From: Dromaius novaehollandiae
Taxonomy: Eukaryota; Chordata; Aves; Casuariiformes; Dromaiidae
DNA length: 64,000 bases
Assembly (NCBI RefSeq): GCF_036370855.1
Contig: NC_088112.1
Span: forward strand, 14,314,469 to 14,378,468
Direction of reading: 5' to 3'
Shown here: piece by piece, positions 48,456 to 63,254 of the stretch
Position numbering within the stretch: the stretch's first letter is position 1
Layout of the letters: every line of letters starts with the position of its first letter
Program-made: the position numbers and the translations under genes
Notes under the pieces: generated by a model
What the model was told of the DNA's origin: nothing
Database searches by the model: none
Seen by the model: the letters and a program-made list of their open reading frames with translations, nothing else

Positions 48456-51400
48456 GTAAGCAGCGCCGGGAGCGGGGGGAGGCCGCGGCATGACCCGGCG
48501 CAGCGGGCGGGGCCGGGCCGGGCCGGGCGCGGCGCCGGTGCCCCGCGGCTCACAAAGCCGGCGCGGCCGCCGCTGCCATTTTGCGCGGGGGGGGCGCGCC
48601 CGGCCCCGGCCCGGCCCGGCGCGGCCCCGGCCGCTCGGCAGCTGACATCTTTGCGCTGCCGGCGGCTGGCAGCCATCTTGCTGAAGGGACAGTTTTGACA
48701 CTCGGGGGACTTCGCGCCGGGCCCTCCGCGGAAAAGTTGCTGCCGTCCGCGGCCGCTGCCGCCCCGGCGGCCCGGGTCCCCGCTGCGGGGCCGCGCCCGC
48801 GCTCCGGCCCGGCTCTGCCTGCGGCGGCGGCGCCCAGGGTCAGGAGGCCTGTCTGCATTCACGTGTCTGCATGCTGGACCTTGGGAGCAAGCTGTCATGA
48901 ACAGATGAGACCTGTAGCTTTGTTGTAGCGCTTTAATTCTCTATCCCCCCCCTCCTCTTCCCCCTCCCTCCTCTTCCCCCCCCCCCCCCCCCAAAGGAAG
49001 AGACATCCAGTTACTCCATCATAGAAGCAGGATTGCCACAAAGTTCTGGTGGAGTTTCTTCCCATTATGGGATTTTTTTTTTTTTTAAGCCACGGGTTTT
49101 AATAACAAGGGCAGAAGCAGAGCTTTCTTGTCTTTTAGCATGCCCTGTTTTAAGGCTGTATCAGCCTGCTCTCTTTGTTTGGTCTAGCTGTAAGTTACCC
49201 AAGCCGTCGGACTTTCCTGACTGCTAGGGAGGGGCTGTGTCATGGCCTACCAGGTCTCCCTGTTAGGAGATCTTGCCCGTTACCCAGACTGAATTTTTCC
49301 TTTTTAATTTCACTCTGTGCTCGCAAATATATTCCTCGAGTTGATTTTCCTATGCGCTTTTTAAGAAGCAAAGCGGATTCTACTTTTAGAGTTCTGAAAG
49401 TGGTTAGATGTGTATAACATCTTTGGTGTAGTTATGTCTTGTGAATGTGGACATAGTTCTTGGATTGGTTTCAGCTTTGCTTAGTGCAGATTTTATCTAT
49501 GTTTTATATAGATATATAGCTAAGAGTCGATGCAGTACTTAAATATTTTCCTTGAGTACTTCTGTGAACTTAATGTTGCTTGATCAAGGATGTTTTGTGC
49601 CTGGGTTTTCAGTAATATTTGATATGAGGTGTGAAAATTAACTAATGCGATGACATTGACCGCTGAAACCTTATTCTTTTTAATTTCAGTATAGATATTG
49701 AAGCCAGACAGATGCTACTTGTGCACATAGTATTTGAGGAAAAATTACTTGTTTTCAGCTGTGTTCTTTGGGCAAAATAAATCGACCCCTGTAGGAACCA
49801 GTAAGGTTTCTCCTGCGTGCTGTGAGAGATGGGGGAGCAGTTGTCACAAGTGCCCGCAGGAGGGGTGACTTCAGGAAGATGTTCAAAGCAGCTTAATTTG
49901 TTTGTGGCACTGCGTTAGGCTCTGCTCTTGGTCCGGGTCATGGATTCTTTTGAGTGTTTCATAGGAAGAATCAGTGTCCTTGTGGAGACCCCTCCTTTTA
50001 TCTCTTTTTCGGGAAGGTCTGAGATTTGTGTATACTCAGCTTTGTTTTGCAGAGTAAAGCAGGGACCTCTCACCAGACATGTGCTCAGTGATGCGGTTGT
50101 GGGAGGGTCTCACTTTGTAAACAGAAGCTAGCAGAGGTACTTTCACAACTCTTGCCTCTACTACCAGTGGCTTTACATGCACCACAGAACACTAGCTTGT
50201 ACAGCAGGAAAACTTCTTTTGGTGATTGAGCCTGTTATTTGAATATGCAACAAAGGGTTGACTTCTCAGTAAAAAAGGCAATCCTGCTTGCTGTAGTATG
50301 AGATTAATCTTGTTGCTTTGTTCTGGTGACTTAAAAGTACAGCTGTGTTTAGGAAAAAATACTAAAAAGAAAAGCATGTTTTCAAGCAGCCTCGCATCTT
50401 TCTCTCCTAGAGCCTTGCATTTTCTTTAATAAGTAAGAGGTTTTTTGTTTTGCATCTCTTTTTGCAGAGATGGGGAAGGTTGACCATTCCTTCATTTTAG
50501 TCCTGCTGCTTGTGGGATGGGAAGAGAGACTTCAGTCTGTGCCAGACACCGATGGGATACATAGAATCCTTTAATTGCTAAACGTGACATAGTAACTAGA
50601 AATAACCAGACTTGCTCTTCAGAACCTGTATTTGTGCAGGCATTTGGTTCTTGTCCCATTTTGTATTTGGGTAACCAGTCAGCTTCACTGGAGAGCCTGC
50701 AAAAAGTAACAGACAAACAAAACCCCCCAGGAGCTCTGCACTGCTGTTTTTAAGGTGGCTTGTCATAGTTGGGCCATTCCTTCAGATAATTGCTTTTACC
50801 CCCACCCTGAGGATGGAGCTCCACCTCGCAGAAGGCCTTTCTCTGAGCTTTTATTCATGAGGCTTGCAGCCTTGAGTATGCCCACTGCTTCTTCAACTTC
50901 CTGTTTTGCCCAGAGAAAAGCATGCATGTATCTCAGACCTCATCTTTATGCCTGCTTCAGCTGCCCGTCTAACCCTTGCAAATTTTAGGTTTTTCACTGG
51001 ATCATTGAGAATTCCCTTTGAAAAGGCTGCTTTCCAAAACGCGAGGGTGCTTGCAGCGGAATGAGCAGGATTTGATTTAGAGCCTTTATTGGGATGCAAA
51101 GTCCAGCATTTAAGTGATGCCTTGGGTGAGGTGAGGTAGCAGGCAGGTATTGTTTTGTATGGTGATTTGTTAATAGCTCTGGCATCTGTTAGCACTCTGC
51201 ACCAAACTGGGGAGGGGTTGCTCGGTTAGTATTCAGGTGCAAACAGGGATGTGCTGTTCTGAACCCCCTCCCCCCCCTTTTTTTTATATTGAATTTCTGT
51301 TAGTTCAGGATTGTCTGAAACTCTTCTTACAGCAGCTGCTGCCAGATTTTGTGTTGGAGAGAAACAAATTATAACAGCAGTTCTCAGGACTACCATGGCT

Positions 51401-54400
51401 GCCCCAGAAGTGACCATACGGTGATTGCTGGCATCTGAGGTGTTATTTCTTTCTGAACATGGGGTTGATGTTGGATTATAGCAGGTTTAAACTGAAGTGG
51501 CTGGTTGTTTCTGAACTCCTCTGTTTATTGCTTATCATCTTGATGCGAGTTGGTCTTTAGCACGCTTCTGGCCTTTGTAAGTCGTAAGGGTCCTTTGACA
51601 GCGTTTTGAGGAGTTTTATGGAGAATTAGGCCCAGATTTTGCAGTGCTGGTGAGGGTGTAGCCACGTGACTTGTGACCAAAGATGATGTTGCTTGAACTC
51701 AATTGCTGAAGTATTGAAACAGGTGAACTAGTTTCTGACAGAATTCCCAGGTTTAAGTTTTGCTTTTCTGTGTAATTTTTGGTGTCATCTTACTTTGCTT
51801 TCCCTTTGCCAGTTTGTTGATTTTAATTGCTGTCCACAAAACACCTTGGGATCATGGAGTTAGCTGAGCTGAGCACTTGAAAGCAAAGAGGTCTTGGGTT
51901 TAAGTAGGCCTGTGCCACTTTGAGTGCATGTACATTATGCGGTGTACAGTCCTGGGTTGTGTGTTCACAAGCTGTTTTTTCCACAGGACCCTGATGACTT
52001 CATGCTGCAGGAGGTGCAGAGCTCAGAGCGAGGCCATCGCTCAATGTTGCTTTTCATTCTTCTCATACTGTTTCTTTGTTGCCCAGCTCCGCTCTGTAGG
52101 AGAGTGATGTTCTTGTGATGGAAGTGAGGAAATGAGGAGATACAGGGAAATCCCAAGTTGTATTTTTCTTTTTTGTTGTAACTGAAGATGGCTCCTTCCA
52201 GTGGTTGGATGTATGATGCGAGTAGGGAGAACGTGCAGAGCTATTGGAAGGTTTTTGTTTTAGCAGCACTCAGCTGTGTTCAACACACAGAGCATGTTTT
52301 AGTACTAAAGGCCAGCAAAAATCATCGCTTTAAGCGTAGAGTTAATCCATGATAACTTCTCTTGCACCCTGCAGATGTGGGAAAGTACTTTTATTAGGAA
52401 GAAAGTGTTCGGCTGCCTGTATACAGGAGTTATGGTGGTTCTCCATATACTGGCTGGCTTGTCTTGTGTCATTTCTCTCTTTACTAAAAATAAAATACAG
52501 GAACTAATGCCTTTTGATACTAGTTAGTCCTGTAAACATTTCTGAAAGGATCTTCTGCTACAGGGTTTAAGACTGAGTGTTGCTTTAAGGTATGAGTAAT
52601 TACTGGTAACGTTGTATCGCTGAGATATAATAGGCATGGCAGTAGTTTGAGCAGGGAACATAAATTTCCTTGGTCAGTTGACATCTCCTTCCCAGTGGGG
52701 AAATGGATTCAGTTTGGCTGTCTGTACTTCATGCAGGCATATATTCAATGTATGTACACCTAATGAGAGCAGAGTCGCTCAGGATACTTCTGTCCTTGTG
52801 CTTCTGATCTTTCACACAACCTTTTTTACCACTGACATTTATCCATTGGGACGACCTTAATTCTTTTCAGAAAGGAGCATGTAGCTGGATCTCATCTGGC
52901 TGCAAAGTCAGCTGACATCCACTGGGTCCCCTGTGTCTGAAGTGACTAGTTCTGTCCTATAAAAGTGCATTCATGTTTTGAGCAGATCTCAACTTGCATG
53001 CAGAAGACTTCAGACGTGGTGGGCGTCCAGAAGGAATATAGTTTGGGGCACTGTCCTGGCTTCTGTTACTGCTTGACCATAAATTTTTGAGATCCTTGGT
53101 GACTTCAGCGCTTTCATGATGTGAATGATAGCACTGCCTTACCTGTTAATGGTGATGTGAGTAGATGGCTGTTAAAGATCCTGCTATGGTAGGACTGTGT
53201 ACCGTAGATGTCAGGAACAGCTCACTTCTGGGTGGCTGCAGTTTTATGAATAATCTGTAGGAATTAAAGTTCACCTGCTCAGTGAACTGAATCATGGAAG
53301 TCTTTATTCTAGCGTTTGGCTGTGATTGCTTTTACTTTTCTTGTTTCATTAAGATTTGTTCTGTAATCTAGTACTTCTGATAAGGTGTGAAATACCTGTT
53401 TGCATGTGTGATGCTACAGAAAATAGCGTGGTTTGTCTAGTGAATATGGATTTACCAACTACCTGTAGTGCAGTGTGAAACTTGTGTGATCGATGCCTTC
53501 AGAAATCCTATGGGGGCCGTGCAGCTGCTTGAAGCTGAACACGCGTTCATGTGTAAATAGCAAAATCAAAGGTATTTTCTTGCAAATTGGATAGTCTTGA
53601 AGGTAATGTTTTACTGAATATAATGGCAAAAGCTCTATGTCATTTCTGCTTTCTAAATTTTTTAAAAATTTAAAGCTTGGGTCAGAGAGACTTTGTTCAA
53701 ACTGTGTCCTGATTAACATACTTTGCTTTTCACTGTGTTGCTCTTAGTCAAGTATTTCTGACTTTAAGCTGTGTTAAGATTGTTAGCAGAAAAGTGTAGA
53801 CTTCACTCAGCTGTTTAGTCATTAAGATCTAGCCTATACTTCATTTAGGATATTTAGTATATCACCTGCTACTACAGAAAAAAGCCAACGATAACAACAA
53901 AACTAGCTTTTACAGGGACTTTTTCTTAGAATGCATGCTGCTTTGGCTTAAGTCTCTCAAGGTCTGCTAATGATTTTTGTCTGTAGAAAAATGCATCTCA
54001 GAAGTTTGGCTTCTTCTAACAAATTTAAGGTTTGAGGCTGTGATGGTTCTGGTTCTGTTACAGCTTCTTCTAAGCCCTTGCTAAAAGTTGATGGCAGTGG
54101 CTCAGTTTGGTTCTGTCACGGTAGACTTTGATGTTAGAGTAGAGTATTTGTTCTGCGTGAATTCTTGGATCTGTTGATTTCCTCCTGCAGCGTAGTAGCT
54201 TCTTTTAGAGCTCATTGCATGCTATTTCCAGAAGTGGGATTAAAATGTGTGGTTTTCTTTTATGACAGTAGATTGCATAAGCAGAAGCTCCATGATTATT
54301 AGTTTTTTTAAAATTTCCCCATGTTTACAGCACAGCTCAGTAGATCACTGAAGAGCTGCAAACTTTGAATAATAAACTACCTGCTTGAGGCCGAAGAAGA

Positions 54401-54894
54401 AAAGTGGTATATTCTGAGTTACTATTTTTGACTGTATTTCTTAAAAAGACATTCTTAGCTCAAAAATTAAGTATTATGAGTGACAACTAACTTTCATTGT
54501 AGCTGCTTTAAAACACACGTTTTTCTTTGCTGTGATTGATAACTTGTTGTATATAGTCTTTTTTTTATTTAATTTTTTCCCCCTACAGTTATTTGCTGTG
54601 GCATTTAGAAGGGCACATGAAATAGAATCACCCAAAGAAAGAAACACAAAATTCTAGCAAGAGGGGGCTTGTCCTAGCAGCTTTTCTTTTAAAGAAATTT
54701 TAACTTAATGTCACTTTTAATACCAGAAAAAGATGACATATGTTTTGTTCTGTCTGCATGGAGCCATCTGTGCTGTACAGTGAAGTCTTAGCTCAGTAAA
54801 ATGGGAGTTAAATCCTTTATGATGGTTAAGGCATTGCCAGGATTTCCAAGTTAATGGGTGGAAAAGGTCTGTAAGAGAGTCTGCTTTGAATTAG

Positions 54895-55070
54895 AGCAGC
54901 AGTTTTCAACCTCTATTGATTTGCGGACCCCTAAACACTTCCCAGGTGCAGACTCTTGTATAGTGAATTTGGACCTATCCGCAATAGCTTAGCTTTCTTT
55001 TCTGTATTTTCATGGCATCAGAGTATTTTTCTGTGGATACATGTTTGCAGACCACCAGGTTAAGGGATGT
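54895..55070. mobile_element. Non-autonomous hAT-like DNA transposon relic
   Basis: The left end cagcagttttcaacctct (54897-54914) and following ttgcggacccct pair with the right end tttgcagaccaccaggttaa (55044-55063) as decayed inverted repeats. The right end read backwards gives ttaacctggtggtctgcaaa. The start cagNNgttNtcaacc and the tgcggacc word are typical of hAT MITEs common in sauropsid genomes. Target-site duplications are not clear. Family name not assigned. Confidence 0.55.
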
Positions 55071-58000
55071 ATTGCAAGTGTTAGTTGTGGTGTCTGACCT
55101 ATGTGGTGGTTTTGTTGAGTAAAATGTAAAAGGTGCCATATGGCTATAATGTTGCATTTGTCCTTTGTGTCATTTTTAAAAACAAACTCTAGCAGGCAGG
55201 TGTGCCATAAAGCATATGTGACTTGCGGCTGTCAATATGTTGCAAGAATGTTTGATAAAAGTTGCAGTGTGCTTTGGTGAAATATTTACTGGAAGTTTAA
55301 ATGTTACTTTTGTGTATGTTGATGTCAGTGCTGTGTTATCAGTTAAGTTCAATCTGGTGCTGGAAACTACAAGGCATCATGGCATCAAAGAAGTGTCATG
55401 GCTCTGGCACAGGATTTTAGGGTTATTTGGTGTGCTGTGTTACAGGACTGTGAACTGTCACAGGTGTTGCCTTACCACTGCTCCACGGTAAGGGCTGTAA
55501 AGAGCAATTAATGGGCTTGGTCTGCAGGAAGATCAGAGAGCTGCAGCAGGGCTTGTGCTTTTAGGTTGGGAGATTCTTAAGCTGGCAGCGGTGCCTGGGG
55601 ATTTGAGGGGCTTCCACGCGAAGTTCGTGAGGTTCATTGGCGATGCAGGAATAGGGCAGCAGCGGGAGCGCTGTTAATGACGTGCATAGGCTGCGGGGTA
55701 TGTTTGGGCTCCCTCGGGAGCGTAGCACGCTCCTTCCACCACGCAGTTGCAGTAGGGAAGATGAGTTGTAGTACTGAAGGAATTTGGTGTGCGTACTGTG
55801 CTTCCCGCTGGCTCTGAGCTGTGCAGGAGCACGGCCATGGGTCTATCTGGTCTAAGCAGATGCTCCTGACCCATTTCCGGAAGAGTGGAAGATGTTGCTG
55901 GGTGTTAGAGGGAGGCTGTGGCTGACACAGATCCTTTTGCACCGGCCAGCTGAAGTTCTTTGTTCTCCTAGTTTGTTTTCATCAAATTAGGAAACTGGTT
56001 TAGCTACTCAGGAACATTTTCAGCAGCGATTCTTCAGTGTTCAGCAGAGATCAAGATGCACTTTGTGTCCATCAGTCTCTTGTGTTTCCAAAAGCACCGG
56101 TGAAGCCAGGAGTAATTTCAGCAGTGCACTTTGTCTTTCTCTTGAAGCATGGAAAACATTAATTAAAGTTTACATGTTGACTTTATTTAATTGCCATTAT
56201 GATTACATCAAGATTTGCCTCACCTGTGTCTTAGGAAGAATGGCAAAACAAGAGGGGAGGGGAAGGGTGGGAGAGCCCTTGCATGTCATTTCTCATTCCC
56301 AGTCCTTGCAGAGATGGCCTGATCCGGGATGTAAAGCCTTCAGTTCAATCCGTAGCACAGTCTGAAGAGCAGTTTTGTGCAGAGTTCCCCTGCTGACCAC
56401 ATTGCACTATCTAGCTATGGCCTCAGCAGCGGCAGAGCGGTGTGATTCACAAATGAATGGGCTGCCGGGCAGCTAGCTGCATCCGTCTGCTGCTTCTGCG
56501 GTGATAAATAACTGTGCGAAGGAGCAAGTCCGCAGGTGACGCATGCGCTGCTTTTTGAGCTGCGCGTGTGGGAAGGAAGCGTTGCTGGGAGTGCTTTCGG
56601 GGCCGAAGGCACAGGGAAGGCAGCAAGCCTCCAGTACAGGACACTTCTCCCATGTCCCTTTCCATCCTCTCCAGGGTTTGAAGGGGTGGAGTGTTGATGG
56701 TATTAGGCAGTCTGGCGGTTGCTAAGCAAAGCTTTGTTTTTATTAATTCTTGATAGAGAACTTGTTCTGTGGGTTACATATGTTATCCGACGCTTATGAA
56801 TGCTGTTTGAGAGTGGACGTTGACACTGTTCTGGTTTTCAGAAAATAAATTAGTTTTATTTTAGTTGGTAGCAAAATAGCAAAAATAACTTCATCTTTCA
56901 GACACTCATTAAAAGTACTTCATTAAGGACTAATTTTTCACTTTTGTACTTGCAGAATTGTTTTTTCTAAGTCAAACGGAAAGTGTTGGGTTGGAGAGAG
57001 CAACCCTATAAAATGTTATAGAGTAAGCAGAGGATGTTGTGTTTGGTTGTTTTGTTTTGGGTCTTTACTTTGGTTGTGTGCTTTTGTTAGGTTAGGGTTT
57101 TTTTGGAGGGGGGGAATGTTTGGAAAGACTGGATAGAGATTTCCTTGCCCAGGACATCTCCGGACAGCACCTATGGAAAATTTCAGCTTCTTTTCAGCTC
57201 CTGTAGGCCCCACAGTGCTGAGTGTCCAGCTGGGCTCTGGCTCTGAAGCCTGCTTGAAGCTTGCATGTCCCTTTTGTTTTTAAAGAGTATGTATTGATGC
57301 TCTTTCGCTCCGAGTCTTAGTGAAAAGGCAGAAACCTGCCTGTTGCCTAATGCGAGAAGGGCTAGGAGCACGGTGATTATCTCCCTTTTAAATAGTTTCT
57401 TATAAATAGTTGGCTTTCCCAAGCACCTGTTCAGACGTCTTACTGTTCTGGATTATGTTGCAACTGCCCACAGATTTCTAAATAGCAGCAGTGAAACAAA
57501 TTGGATTCTTTTTAATTCTAGTTGGCTCTCCCCTCTCGGTATGCTCACGAGTACGTCTAGGAAGCCGGTTTCACAACATAAAGCTTAGGAAGCCTCTCCT
57601 AAACATAAGTTTGTAGAAACTGGTGACTGAAGCCTGAACCTTCCTTGGGGCATAGCTCTAAGTGGTAATATCAAGAAATAAAAAACCATAAGTTTATTGT
57701 ACTGCTAGTATTCAAAAATTCTGATTTCCTTTTAGTAGGGATTAAGCAGAAGAAGCTGACATTTTTGACTTAAATTAAAACTTAACGCTATGTGAGCTTA
57801 ACATTCATTGTCTCTTCTTGGTTTGGAAAAATGGTTTGACTGAAAAAAATTTGCATGCTGAATGCTTTATAGTTTTGAGGAGGTTACGGTTTTGCTTACA
57901 GTGGCATCTTTGCAGTTTGAATGACTAAGTGGGATCGTACAGCCTCCTGCTGTGGGCAAATCATAATTTCTGCAGAAGATGAAACTTGCGAGCCCCACTC

Positions 58001-61000
58001 AAATATTTGTTCTTTTTAAAGAAGCCTATGAAATTAAAGAAAAGAAAAGTGTTAGTGTAGTTGCATGTTTAAGGTAACCCCAAATCCCAGTTTTTAGCTG
58101 TCAAAGGTTCTAAAGCGGTATTTGCTCTTTTGCATTGCATGTACATGCCGTTCCCTGGTACTGCTTCGTTCTGGTTACTGCTGAAGTTGGAAGGTGTATG
58201 GTGTATAGCCAGGCTTAGTTTTGCACAATCTTGATTCGGGTTTTCAATTCACAGATTTTGAAACTTAATTTCTAAAACTAACGTATTTATCAGATGTCTT
58301 GCTCATGAAGAATTGTTCCCCAATGAAGGAACACAAAAGGAAAGCTTAAAAAGAGGGCAGATTTGATGACCGGATTTCAGTTTGTTTTTTCACTAGCTGA
58401 CATTAGAAAATATTTGATGATAGGTCTCCTTTGTAAGACATAGCAAAGTTCTGGTAATGTCTGCATTTCCTCCCTTTCTTGAGACAATTGGTGTTGATTA
58501 AAGGAGCCAGACTCAAAGAGAGTTTAGTTTAGCATTAAAATGTTCCCAGGAATAGTTTCCCTCTATCTCAGGCTGCTTGGCAGTGGTTTGAAATCTTCTG
58601 TTCGTGATCAGTATCAGTCTGGGGACTTCTGTCCTCTGGGACCCTGGGGGAGAACCTCGTACCCTTTCTCTCCCACTTCTTCCCCCTTTCTTTCTCAAAT
58701 CTTGCGTTTCTGGTTATTATGATACTAAAGGGCCAAAGCTTTATATCACTCTGCTGCTCTATCAAATTCACAGGGTAAATCATCTCTATTTTACCCCTCT
58801 CTCAGTCGTAATGCATTTAACCAGTTGTCTTTGTGTCTGAAACTTGGTGTTCTCATGTTAGTATGTTCTTTATTTAAAATAATATACGTTTATAACTCCT
58901 AAATTTAAACGTTTCCATGTATGAATTACCCAATATAATGCAATCAGCTCTTTGTATTTTAATCTTTCACAGTAGCTTATGTGTGCGTAGAACCCTTTGA
59001 TATTTGTGGGCTGTCACCACCTGGAAAAGGATATTAAAAGCTAGTCAAAGACGACAAATATCTGTAAGCAGGTAACTAACGGAAGTTAGGCTTGTATCGT
59101 AATCTCTGCTTTATTTTTAGATAGTGAATATTTAAATAGTGAGCATTTATCACTTCATTGTGATGAAAGTCCCAGATAAGAGGTATTGTACTTTTTCAAA
59201 CATTGATGTAGGTCGGATGTCTGTTTACTTTGAACTGCTATACTGAAGCTGAAGGAGGACTAATGTAGTATGAGCAGGAGCAAAAATATAACCATTTTGA
59301 TAGTGAAAGCCAGTTAGAGAATCCCCTGCTCTGGCAGCTGCCCCAAAAGAGCTGGGGTCTTGGTTGGTGACCCTTGTTAGCAGATGTATCCTTCACAACT
59401 CCCTTCGTCCTTGGGTGGACATTCCCTGATGATCTGTCCCTGAGCAGTGAAGATAAAGGATATGTCCTGTTGTCTTCAGTCATCCAGGATCTGTTGGTGG
59501 GTTTTCAGCAGGCTTTTGTAATTTCTGTGTTTGAATTGAAGCTTAAAGAAGTTAAGTGCTAGTGTGATTATTTTGGTGAGGGTGGTGATGATTTCGGTAG
59601 TTAAGCCATACAATGTGGTGTGTGGGTGTGTTTTTTTTCTTTTCTTTTCCTTTTTTTTTTTTTTTTTTTTTTAAATGCTTACTGCAGTTGGGCTTGCCCC
59701 ATTTCCTGTGCAGGGATTTGTTCTTGGAGGAATTCTCCTACCAGCAAGCAGAGGGCTGCTGCTCTGCCCGCACTAGTGCGGGTTCAGCATCGCAGCTTCT
59801 GTACGTGGAAGCTTTCAAGCTCATACGCTTTATATTGCTACTCTGTGCTGAGGAAACTTTAATTGATAACCTCTTTTTGCTTGCTTTCAGATACTTAAGC
59901 TATGAAGTGGATATAATTTAATTTCTTTCCACTTTTTGTTTCTTGATGGATTCTATTTTGATTCTAGAAAAGCTTATTTGAAACAAGAATCTTTGCTAAT
60001 GAGAGTTTATTTTTCGGAGCTTTCATCACAGGCAGTTAATTTCCATTCTTGACTTTGCTCCAGTGTTGTTCTTAATCTCATCTCCTTTTTATCTTTTCAT
60101 GTGATATTTCACAAGCAAAGATTATTTTCCAAGTCCTGTCTTCTCTCCTTCTCTCCGTATTCATTCAATTCTCGGTGCACGAGTGCTGGAACTGACTGAG
60201 ATAATGAATAGTGGAATCATGAGCAAGCACTTAAGGATGGGGGGATGGAAAGAAGACTAAGAGAAGGAATGTGGTAGAAGTCTTGTTTTTAACTACCGCT
60301 GACTCAGAAGCAGTCACTGTATGTGTGTTGCAGTATAGCTGCTTAGCTTCTTTGGTGAGTTATAAAGGATTTGGACCCACAGTGATAGGAGCTATAGACT
60401 CAGAACAGAAGGACAAGCTTGAGCAAAAAGGACTGAGATTGAAGTTTCTCTGTTTTGTCCTAAAATCCAAGTTAACTCGGTGATTTAAGAGTAGGGAACA
60501 AAGAATATTGGCCTGAGTTTGCATGGAGGGAAGCAACATCCCATGAAAACTCGTGGGATCTTGCTAGCAATGCCCTTTGAGGCTAATTCTGGGGGTACTT
60601 TTAATAGAGTTTGTCCCTGTTGCTTCCCCTTAGTAGCGAGGGCAGAAGATGAGCAACCTGCTGCCTGATGGTGAGGTGATAGGCACGTGGGAGCATCATG
60701 TTCTAGGCAGGGCATACCTGTGACACCAACTGCCTGGTTGATTGTGTTAATGGAGGCTAATTTAAGCATGCTGGTCCAGTCTAATCCATGTGCCTTCCGA
60801 TATCATGTATGTCTGGAGTTTGTTCTTGTTTAGATTTTTTTGCTGTGAAAAAGAGATGCTGATCTTAAGCAGGTTTAGCAATGTTAGGACACCTGGGGTG
60901 GTCTGGTGGCTGGTAGGAATTAGACGATCTCATCCTCTCGTCCCATTCAGGCAAAGACTGATGATCACAGAGTTTTTTAAAAATAAATAAACAAAAGGGC

Positions 61001-63254
61001 AGCAGACTGATCCTCACCAGGGCTTCCAGCTCTAGCTGGTGTGAAGTAGGTGTTGGGAACAGCTCCTTTGCAAACACTCCTGGGGTAGACAGGCTGTCCG
61101 AAGAGGTGGGAGAGGCAATGCCCCAGGAATGAACTGCAAAGAAGGTTTGAAAGAAAGCGCTGGAAGCTTATGGGGCAGAGTTCTGGCTGCCTTCTCCACT
61201 TGGCGTTGATATATGCATCAGCTTACATACCAGGTGTGAATGTTACCTGGCAGCTACTAGTGTGGTAAGATCTATCCTGAGATAGGCCGTGCCTGTGCTA
61301 CAGGGCCCTCAGGAGATATCTGCTGCACTTTAAAGAAATAAGCGGTTTTATGTTGTCTGTGCGCTCAGCTGGAAACACTGTTAGTGTCATTGTTTATACT
61401 GTATTGTTTAATTATGGTTTGGATGGACCTCCTCCGTTCTTGACTTTGATTCTGTCTACTTCTTGCCCTTGATAGGCTTGGTATTATCTTTCCCCGTTAT
61501 CCTTAAGGGTAAGTTCTTTCTTTTCTGTGTCCGTGTCCATCTTTTTTCTCTAATGTTTTCTATTCCTTCTCTTCACATACCGCTTTTTTTTTGCTGTCCC
61601 AGGCTCTTTCTCCAAAAGCATGTTCTGTCCCTTGCTTCATTTAATTGTAAAAATAACATTTTTCAAGCAGGATTAAACCGTAAGGGTTACTTTGGCTAAA
61701 CTTTTCCGGGACGGCTTCCTGAAATGGGCCTGAATTTTAGTAGTGTGCAGGGCTGACTGTGATGGATGCAGCTTGGTGCTTGGACTCTGGAAAACTAGGC
61801 ATTTGGGTGCATGTTACTTAGGATACTAGGTCTATAGCAATATATTCTTCTGCCTCTTTGCGCATGGTTTGGTGTTGCTGTGGCTTTGCCAAGATGGTCA
61901 CTTCCCCCAGCCATGCTGCTTAGGACAGCAGGGGTACCCGTAACCCTGCCCTGCTGTGCTGGAGATGATGGAGACAGAGTTAAAGCAAGGTTGACCAGTG
62001 GTGCACAAAGGTGCACCCTATGGATAGCAGCATGTGTGTGTGCTTGTGGGCTTGTGCTTCATGCCACTTCTTCCAGCAAAATTGATGGCTTGAACAGCAA
62101 CTTAAAATGACACGACGAAGAGTGGTTACTGGATGATTGTTTTTGTCACCACTTAATAATGTGGCTATTTGAAAGGGAAGACTACTGCTGAGAGACAGAG
62201 TCCAGGACTACAAAAATAAAATCATTTAGAAATGTAATCTTTCTTTGCTCAATATTTGTTTTATAGTTGCCTCGCAGTGGGAATTGCAGGAGTGCATGTC
62301 ATGTCTGTTAGAAAGCCTGTTTTCCCTGGAGATATTGTAAGTTGATGCTCAGCTTCACTTAGTGAATTACAGAGATTGGTATGTTTTGCATAACACACAT
62401 TTAGGAGGTGGCTTCTCAGGGTAGATGCATTTGTGTCACCCTGTTGCTGAACCTCAGCTTGTGACCCCATCCTCAGTGATTAATGGTTGTTTGGGGGCTA
62501 TTCTTTGGTGGAGAAGGTTAATTAAAAAACACCCAAAAGATAGATTCTTGCTCTTTCCAAAAATAGAACAAAGTGTTCTAAAATATTGCTTGTAATGTAG
62601 AGTTTAGTCTGTAGCTTGTCCCATCCAAGCGGCAAATTAATGCCAAACAGCTGATAAGAGTAGACAGTACTGACTCCCTTTAGGAGAGTGTCTAACAGTA
62701 CAGGCGCTGCGCTGTCGCTTGCAAACAGCGCAAGACACTGTCCTTTCCGTCCTTGCCAGCCCAGTCTCATACCTGCTTTGAATCGCTTTAGTACATCTCC
62801 ACAGGGTTTACAGCGTGGTACTTCCCTTGTCTGCAGTGGCTCGTTAGCAATGAGTTAGTTTTGTTCGTATTTAAACTTTTGAACTTTTTAGTGCTCTGTA
62901 GATAAAGTTTCATTACTGTGATCACATGTAAGTTCTGCATCTGAAGTTCAGTGTTTTGATGTTGTGTTTAAGCTTGGGGCTTTCCCTAACTCATGGAAAG
63001 GAGGTCATAAATGGCATCACTGCAGGACTGAAGTTTGGACCATCAGCATATATTAACAATTTCCTCTTAGTGTAGTAAATCCTAATTGTACTGCAAATGA
63101 AATGGGTTGTATTCTGACCCAAGGAATATACACTTTGGGGGCTGTAACTATGGCATTGCGCTGCAGAATTTAAAGGAAGAGGCGAACGGTACCTGGAGGT
63201 GATCTGCTAGTGGGCAGGGTGCTTTGGTTTTGTTTTGTTTTTTTAATGTTACAG

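Larger units (their letters stand above)
45730..48850 (+). promoter_or_regulatory. NSD1: NSD1 CpG-island promoter region
   Basis: About 3 kb of extremely CpG-dense, TATA-less DNA spanning the NSD1 start. It includes an inverted CCAAT box (gattgg, 47267-47272), an NRF1-like cgcgcatgcgg (47368-47378) and YY1-like elements (taagatggagg near 46999, gatggcggcg at 47351, ccattttg near 46797 and 47648). Several GC-rich donors (near 46909, 47088 and 47496) suggest alternative non-coding first exons, as known for mammalian NSD1. Confidence 0.75.

Noticed and set aside
47891-48898. Poly-Ser minus-strand open frame opposite NSD1 exon
   Set aside because: Reverse complement of the GAG/GAC coding tract.
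51985-52118. Possible NSD1 exon after acceptor ttttttccacag (DPDDFMLQEVQSSERG)
   Set aside because: No good donor follows and the peptide does not clearly match NSD1; likely chance.
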